Translations under genes and position numbers: made by a program | Origin: Selenomonas dianae | GTDB lineage: Bacteria; Bacillota; Negativicutes; Selenomonadales; Selenomonadaceae | DNA: 64,000 bases | Assembly (NCBI RefSeq): GCF_030644225.1 | Contig: NZ_CP128650.1 | Coordinates: forward strand, 1,374,001 to 1,438,000 | Reading direction: 5' to 3' | Shown here: positions 59,824 to 64,000 of the stretch, one piece after another | How the letters are laid out: the number at the start of each line of letters is the position of its first letter | How positions within the stretch are numbered: position 1 is the stretch's first letter | Notes under the pieces: model-generated | Databases searched by the model: none | Seen by the model: only the letters and a program-made list of their open reading frames with translations | Told to the model about the DNA's origin: nothing

Positions 59824-60602
59824 TCAGCGATCTGGACGGTACGCTGATCCCACGCTATGAAATGATTTCCGAGGAAAATATCTGCGCCCTCAATGCGTTT
59901 ACGGCGGCAGGCGGCGCCTTTGCCGCCGCGACGGGGCGCACACCGGAGTCCGCGCTTCCCTACCTCGACGGGATCGCAGTCAACACACCGAGCATTTTCT
60001 TCAACGGTGCAATGCTCAAGGATCTGTCGAAGAATCAGGTGCTTGAGACACGCACGCTGGACGGCGACATCTGGCGCACGTTTGCCGCGCGTGTCCTCTA
60101 TCAGTTCCCGCGTGCCTGTGTCGAGGTCTATACGGAAAAGCACTGCCATATCCTCACCCCTGAGGAGAACGATGACCCGCGCCTCATGGACGAGTTCTAC
60201 AACGTCAACCGCACGAAACTCCGCGCGGTCGAGCATGAGCAATGGCTGAAGTTCTTCATCTGCGACGCACCGATCAACCTCTCCTTCGTCGAGCGTCTGG
60301 CAGAGGAGCTCGGCATTGACAAATGCTCAAACTCGTTCTACTCCGAGGCAAACTACCTCGAATTCGTCCCGCCCGGCACAAGCAAGGGCGCAATGGCAGA
60401 GGTACTGAAGGCGATGCCCGCCTATGCGGGGCGGCGCATCATCGCCTGCGGCGACTATGAGAACGATGTCGAACTCCTTCGTATGGCGGACATCGGCATC
60501 GCTCCCGAGGATGCCTCGGAGGATGCAAAGGCGGCGGCAGACCGCATTGCCCCGCCGTGCAGAGAGCCGATCGTGCCGTGGATCTTGAGGGAAATATTAT
60601 AA
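59790..60602 (+). CDS. HAD-superfamily (Cof-type) phosphatase
   Basis: 270 residues. Motif I LISDLDGTLI with nucleophile Asp, motif II in AAATGRTPE, the Cof-type C2 cap, and motif III/IV in GDYENDVELLRMADIGIAPE. Dephosphorylates small phosphorylated metabolites; substrate unknown. It overlaps trpG by 34 bp, so it is the last gene of the operon. Confidence 0.88.
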   Translation: MCEKRYDNILLISDLDGTLIPRYEMISEENICALNAFTAAGGAFAAATGRTPESALPYLDGIAVNTPSIFFNGAMLKDLSKNQVLETRTLDGDIWRTFAARVLYQFPRACVEVYTEKHCHILTPEENDDPRLMDEFYNVNRTKLRAVEHEQWLKFFICDAPINLSFVERLAEELGIDKCSNSFYSEANYLEFVPPGTSKGAMAEVLKAMPAYAGRRIIACGDYENDVELLRMADIGIAPEDASEDAKAAADRIAPPCREPIVPWILREIL

Positions 60603-60618
60603 TCAGACATACAAAAAA

Positions 60619-60638
60619 AGCACTGCGATTGCAGTGCT
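60619..60638. terminator. Bidirectional terminator
   Basis: Perfect hairpin AGCACTGC-gatt-GCAGTGCT with A run before and T run after, between the convergent HAD and porin genes. A weak fragment of the dispersed repeat (GGAATTCCGCTGATGAATTGAAC) follows at 60652-60676. Confidence 0.8.
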
Positions 60639-60678
60639 CTTTTGCTGTGCGGGAATTCCGCTGATGAATTGAACTAGA

Positions 60679-61959
60679 TTAGAACGCGAACTCAACGCGA
60701 CCGAAGAGCGTGCTTGCCTTCTTGTCGGCCGTGATATCCTTGCCACGGAAGTACTCCGCCTTCGTCGTCACGTTCTTGAAGAGCATATAGGATGCGCCGA
60801 CAGCCCAGCCCTTCTGATCACGCTCAAGAATCGCGTAGGTCGGTGCAAGTGCTGCATACTTGTTGAGGTGACGATAGGCAACATATGCCCCCCACGAACC
60901 CATATCAGACTTCTTTGCGCCCTTGTAGTCGAGCTGGACAGCTGCAGACTTGTGGTAGTAGTCAGCCTCCGTGTTCTGTGCGTATGCAGCCTTCAGTGCA
61001 ACATTCTTGTCAAACTTATAGCTAGCACCAACCGCCCAGATGTTTGCATTATCCGTGCTCGTCTTGCTGTAGCGGGGAGCCTTTTTAGCATCACGGAAAT
61101 AGGTGCTGTTCAGATGATGGTATCCGACACCGCCCGTGAGTTTGCCCATCGTAGCAGTAAGCTCGATCCCCTGATAGTTTGCTGCAAGATCAAAGTTCTT
61201 CGCATCATCCCATTTAGCATAGCCCTTCGACGTATCACCATCGCCGAAATCCTTGACACGACCAGCCGTAACCGATGCCTTGACAACATTGCCGAACGTA
61301 ACCTTTGCACCCGAGATACCGGTATCAAGAACCAGCCCGTCATCCGCGCCGGAGTAGAGATCCATCTTGCCAAGCTTGACATTCAGCTTGCCGTAGTTGC
61401 CATCAGCATAGGCACGCGCAAGCGTCATCGAGCTGCTGTCGTCCTTGTCCATGTAGTACTGCGTATCGAGACGTGCATTGACCTTCCAGTGATCATTGAC
61501 CTCTGCCGACGGGAAGAGACGGAAGCGGACGCGATCCATATTATCCTTTGCCTCGTTCTCGTGGCGATGGCTGAAATAGTCATAGCGAAGGAAGCCCGTA
61601 AACTTCACCATGTCCGCATGTTTTTCGAGGTTCGAAACGCGCACACCGAGATTGTTGAGCTCATCCGCAAACTCAGCAGCGAGACGGTCGATGAGAGCCT
61701 TATCCGATACGGGGACATTCTCCTTTGCCATCGCCTTTGCGACCATCTGCGCCATCTCAAAGCGCGTGATGTTGCGGTCGCCGCGATACGTGCCGTCGCC
61801 GTAGCCCTCGACAACACCGTCCGCAGCAAGCTGCGTCACGGCATCGTATGCCCAGTGGTCACGGGGTACATCCGAGAACGGGTTTGCAGCGGCGAACGTC
61901 GTGGACGCAGCGCCGACCGTGAGTGCTGCCGCAAGAGCAGCGACCATTGTCTTTTTCAT
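60679..61959 (-). CDS. OmpM-like outer-membrane porin with SLH domain
   Basis: 426 residues from the ATG at 61959 (AAAGGAGG upstream). Signal peptide ending STTFA-AA (~22), one SLH domain (~25-75: NPFSDVPRDHWAYDAVTQL to ITRFEMAQMVAKA), a short coiled coil (~100-120), then a beta-barrel that ends with an aromatic Phe (VEFAF), as outer-membrane proteins do. In Negativicutes such proteins tie the outer membrane to the cell wall and act as porins. Strong promoter and structured leader suggest abundant expression. Confidence 0.92.
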   Translation of the reverse strand: MKKTMVAALAAALTVGAASTTFAAANPFSDVPRDHWAYDAVTQLAADGVVEGYGDGTYRGDRNITRFEMAQMVAKAMAKENVPVSDKALIDRLAAEFADELNNLGVRVSNLEKHADMVKFTGFLRYDYFSHRHENEAKDNMDRVRFRLFPSAEVNDHWKVNARLDTQYYMDKDDSSSMTLARAYADGNYGKLNVKLGKMDLYSGADDGLVLDTGISGAKVTFGNVVKASVTAGRVKDFGDGDTSKGYAKWDDAKNFDLAANYQGIELTATMGKLTGGVGYHHLNSTYFRDAKKAPRYSKTSTDNANIWAVGASYKFDKNVALKAAYAQNTEADYYHKSAAVQLDYKGAKKSDMGSWGAYVAYRHLNKYAALAPTYAILERDQKGWAVGASYMLFKNVTTKAEYFRGKDITADKKASTLFGRVEFAF

Positions 61960-62152
61960 ACGGTTTCCTCCTTTGCGGGAATCCCCGCAATACACAAAAT
62001 ACGGCTCCGCATACAGGAGGAACGGAGTATCCATGTTTCCTCGCAACCGTCCTGTATACGGATTTATATGCGCCATTATAGCACAATGTCAATCGTTTGC
62101 AAAGTGCAAAATCGAATTGCCGTATTCTAATCGTGACAACATCTCAATGTAT
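61960..62152 (-). promoter_or_regulatory. Promoter and structured leader of the OmpM-like gene
   Basis: TTGCAA (62097-62102), 16 bp, TATAAT (62075-62080) on the minus strand. The ~108-nt leader can fold: ATACAGG ... GAGGAA pairs with TTCCTC / CCTGTAT, and a small hairpin GCGGG-gatt-CCCGC stands just before the Shine-Dalgarno, as in stable porin mRNAs. Confidence 0.65.
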
Positions 62153-62986
62153 TCAGTTTCGCGTCCATCCATACTGTGTGATATTCGAAGTGTAGCGCAG
62201 GCGGTCAACAAAGTCCGCATTCGTCGCCGACGTACGGAATACGGGTACGCGTTCGAGCGCGTAGACGTTGCTGCTGCGGTCAACATTGCCATACTTGACC
62301 GTAAAGCCACCCCTGTACCCCGCCGCCTTTGCAATACTGACGATATGCAGATCGTGCACGCCCGTCGGATAGGCGATGAAGTCGATCGGATGCCCGAGCT
62401 CTGCCTCCGCTGTCCTCTTTGATTCGACAAGTTCCTCACGGATGCGCTCATCGGGCAGCTCCGGCAGCGGCGCATGGGTCACGGTATGGGACTGCGCCAT
62501 GATGCCGTGCTGCTCCATCTCACGCAGCTGATCCCATGTGAGATACCCCTTTCGACTGCTGACAAACCCCGTCACAATGAAGATCGTCGCCTTGAGATTG
62601 TATTTTTTGAGGATCGGGTAGGCATTTGTATAGTTGTCGACATAGCCGTCGTCAAATGTGATAAGTACCGGACGGTCGGGCAGTGTCCCCTTTCCCTCCA
62701 TAAAGTCATAGAGTTCATCCGTACTGATCGTATGATAGCCGTGATCGACGAGATATTTCATCTGCCAGTCAAAATCCGTCGGATCAATCGCCAGAGAGAT
62801 GAGCATGGGGTTCACCATATGATAGTTGAGCACGAGTACCTTCACATCATCCTCCGGCGGCGGCATGGGTGCGGGCAATGATTCCTCTTTCGATTCCCCC
62901 AGAATCAGCAGTGCTCCAAAAAGGATGAGCAAAACGGCGATCAGATACCAGAACTGCCGCCCGCCGATCATCTGCTTCCAATTCAT
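62153..62986 (-). CDS. Membrane-anchored polysaccharide deacetylase (intact active site)
   Basis: 277 residues from the ATG at 62986 with CAGGAGGG in front (an ORF extension to 63010 lacks one). One membrane helix (~11-28), then a complete NodB domain: VLVLNYHMV, VLITFDDGYVDNY with both Asp ligands, SHTVTHAPLPEL with both His, and FIAYPTGVHD. Likely an extracytoplasmic N-deacetylase for peptidoglycan or a surface glycan. It differs from the three NodB proteins of the 5-16 kb operon by keeping all catalytic residues. Confidence 0.88.
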   Translation of the reverse strand: MNWKQMIGGRQFWYLIAVLLILFGALLILGESKEESLPAPMPPPEDDVKVLVLNYHMVNPMLISLAIDPTDFDWQMKYLVDHGYHTISTDELYDFMEGKGTLPDRPVLITFDDGYVDNYTNAYPILKKYNLKATIFIVTGFVSSRKGYLTWDQLREMEQHGIMAQSHTVTHAPLPELPDERIREELVESKRTAEAELGHPIDFIAYPTGVHDLHIVSIAKAAGYRGGFTVKYGNVDRSSNVYALERVPVFRTSATNADFVDRLRYTSNITQYGWTRN

Positions 62987-63071
62987 GCCATCCCTCCTGT
63001 TCGCTGCCATTCATTGTACTCAGATTCAAAATGAAAAGCAAGCCGTGCAGACGTTCCTTTTCACAAAAAAA

Positions 63072-63097
63072 GAACTGCCTCCCGTGAGAAGCAGTTC
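63072..63097 (-). terminator. Terminator of the YbjN-like gene
   Basis: Minus-strand GAACTGC / GCAGTTC hairpin followed by seven T. Confidence 0.75.
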
Positions 63098-63115
63098 ACC
63101 GTTGTTTTTCGACGC

Positions 63116-63682
63116 TCAGTTCTTTCCCCAGACTTCCGCCATGAGATCTTCATAGGTATCATCGAGATGTTTCACAAGGATCATCTCGACCAGCGTATGT
63201 ACCATGCGGGAGTCAAACATTGCAGACACCGCCGGCACACAGATATCGAGGTAGATGCTGCCGTCCTCGCGCAGGTAATACTTAAAGATCTTGTACTCCG
63301 CATTGAGCGCGTTGAGATAGTTCTTGATCCGGTCGACGTTCTTCTCGTTGATGCCCGTCGCGACGTTCGTGCGGATGATCGCGAAGATGCTGTCATCAAC
63401 GAAGATCGCCATCGGCATGACCTGCCCCTTCACCTCGATGCGTGAGTCGAAGCGTGTCGTATGATACTCGTCGTCAAAGGAGCGCGGCTCATCAAAATAG
63501 GCAATCCCCTCCTCCTTGAGGTATGCCTTGAACTTCTCCGCCTTTGCCGCCCCCTCGGAGGATGTCGTATCCTCTGCCGCTTTCTTCGCACCCTTGGCTT
63601 CGCCGATGCGCTCCCGCAGAGCATCCTCCTCAGACAGCTTCACAGCCTCGTCCTTTACATCCTTATCTTCGTTCTTTGTCAT
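63116..63682 (-). CDS. YbjN-like small protein
   Basis: 188 residues from the ATG at 63682 (AGGAAGG upstream). A charged, Lys/Glu-rich and probably disordered N-terminus (~1-50) precedes a ~130-residue domain with the alternating strand/helix look of the YbjN fold (MAIFVDDSIFAIIRTNVA, then EYKIFKYYLREDGSIYLDICV). YbjN-like proteins share the fold of type III secretion chaperones but have no firm function. Family assignment is tentative; coding status is solid. Confidence 0.7.
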   Translation of the reverse strand: MTKNEDKDVKDEAVKLSEEDALRERIGEAKGAKKAAEDTTSSEGAAKAEKFKAYLKEEGIAYFDEPRSFDDEYHTTRFDSRIEVKGQVMPMAIFVDDSIFAIIRTNVATGINEKNVDRIKNYLNALNAEYKIFKYYLREDGSIYLDICVPAVSAMFDSRMVHTLVEMILVKHLDDTYEDLMAEVWGKN

Positions 63683-63774
63683 GTGTATTGTTCCTTCCTC
63701 TCCTGTGCAAACGGGTATCATTCCGTCGCTAATATGGTACTATTCTACCATAAAATAAAATATTTGCAAGAAAA

Positions 63775-63798
63775 ACCGCCGCGCTGCTGCTCGGCGGT
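63775..63798 (-). terminator. Terminator after cstA
   Basis: Minus-strand ACCGCCG / CGGCGGT stem with a TTTTTCTT run, 19 bp after the cstA stop. Confidence 0.8.
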
Positions 63799-63816
63799 CG
63801 ATCAAAGGAATACTCG

Positions 63817-64000
63817 TCAGATGGTTCTCCTGCGCAGGATGAAGGAACGGACAAAGAGCCCGGTGAAGAGCACAGCGAATGCGATGCCCGCCGGATAGGT
63901 GATGTCCGTCGGAAGGCCAAAGCCCTCAGGAGCCTGCAGGAGGTAGGTCGTCGTAACTGCCGACATAAAGATCGCGGGCAGAAGTGCCACAACGTAGGCG
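63817..64000 (-). CDS. cstA: Carbon starvation protein CstA, C-terminal fragment (runs off window)
   Basis: Open on the minus strand from the right edge to a TGA at 63817, giving 61 residues. AYVVALLPAIFMSAVTTTYL and APEGFGLPTDITYPAGIAF, followed by a hydrophobic helix and a basic RRRTI end, read like the last two membrane helices of CstA/YjiY-type peptide and pyruvate transporters. Too little is seen to judge length or integrity. Confidence 0.75.
   Translation of the reverse strand, partial: AYVVALLPAIFMSAVTTTYLLQAPEGFGLPTDITYPAGIAFAVLFTGLFVRSFILRRRTI

Noticed and set aside
1-64000. CRISPR arrays, insertion sequences, prophage, rRNA or tRNA genes
   Set aside because: Looked for on both strands by eye; none supported. 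Only short palindromic repeats without transposases are present.

Overview
The window looks like a chromosomal segment of a Selenomonas-type Negativicute, a diderm Firmicute. Firmicute gene order and families (mreBCD-mrdA-minC, pheST-zapA, thrS-infC-rpmI-rplT, FabK, Tex, PerR, ThiT) sit beside outer-membrane hardware: two signal-peptide proteins with an S-layer-homology (SLH) type N-terminus and a beta-barrel C-terminus, and an ExbB-ExbD-TonB set. The sequence is GC-rich. Codon bias makes many antisense frames open, and those are left out.

Layout. 1-4826 (minus): cell-shape and division operon mreB-mreC-mreD-mrdA-minC. 5079-5537: a lone AdoMet-decarboxylase-like protein that lacks its pyruvoyl-forming serine. 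5594-16181 (minus): seven tightly packed genes forming a synthase-dependent exopolysaccharide locus. It encodes an SLH/beta-barrel protein, a UDP-HexNAc dehydrogenase, a pseudo-deacetylase, a PilZ-GT2 synthase of hyaluronan-synthase type, a second pseudo-deacetylase with an extra C-terminal region, a GH18-type lipoprotein and a tandem deacetylase. 16658-21339: perR, tex, and a two-domain CobT/ArsAB-like fusion. 21363-25679 (minus): a hypothetical protein, fabK, ispF-ispD, and a PIN-TRAM membrane protein. 25930-27762: exbB-exbD-tonB behind a promoter that overlaps a Fur-like box. 27815-31564 (minus): pheS-pheT-zapA. 31778-36705: thiT, radical SAM protein, pyridoxal kinase, queF, EAL protein, trxA. 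36790-40949 (minus): rRNA/tRNA methylase and thrS-infC-rpmI-rplT, with an attenuator-like leader before infC and an ATA start codon for infC. 41057-47648 (minus): LysM-like protein, a 1,400-residue acyl-CoA dehydratase activator, and a beta-CASP nuclease. 47852-48482: an AT-richer HEPN/MNT toxin-antitoxin pair. 48485-55837: a reductase, thiE, rubrerythrin, a permuted AhpF, ahpC, and the carboxyspermidine pathway pair. 56146-60602: a GltD-like oxidoreductase, a small protein, trpE-trpG and a HAD phosphatase. 60679-64000 (minus): OmpM-like porin, an active polysaccharide deacetylase, a YbjN-like protein, and the end of cstA.

How it fits together. The polysaccharide locus carries a PilZ domain on its polymerase, and an EAL protein with a degenerate GGDEF motif lies 18 kb away, so cyclic-di-GMP control of a cell-surface amino-sugar polymer is the most coherent new system here. 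Oxidative-stress genes (perR, rbr, the permuted ahpF, ahpC) and PerR-like boxes suggest a local peroxide regulon. Polyamine synthesis appears to run through carboxyspermidine (54-56 kb), which agrees with the AdoMet-decarboxylase homologue at 5 kb being catalytically dead. A dispersed palindromic repeat of about 60 bp occurs twice in full and several times as fragments in gene borders. No rRNA, tRNA, CRISPR array, insertion sequence or prophage was seen.
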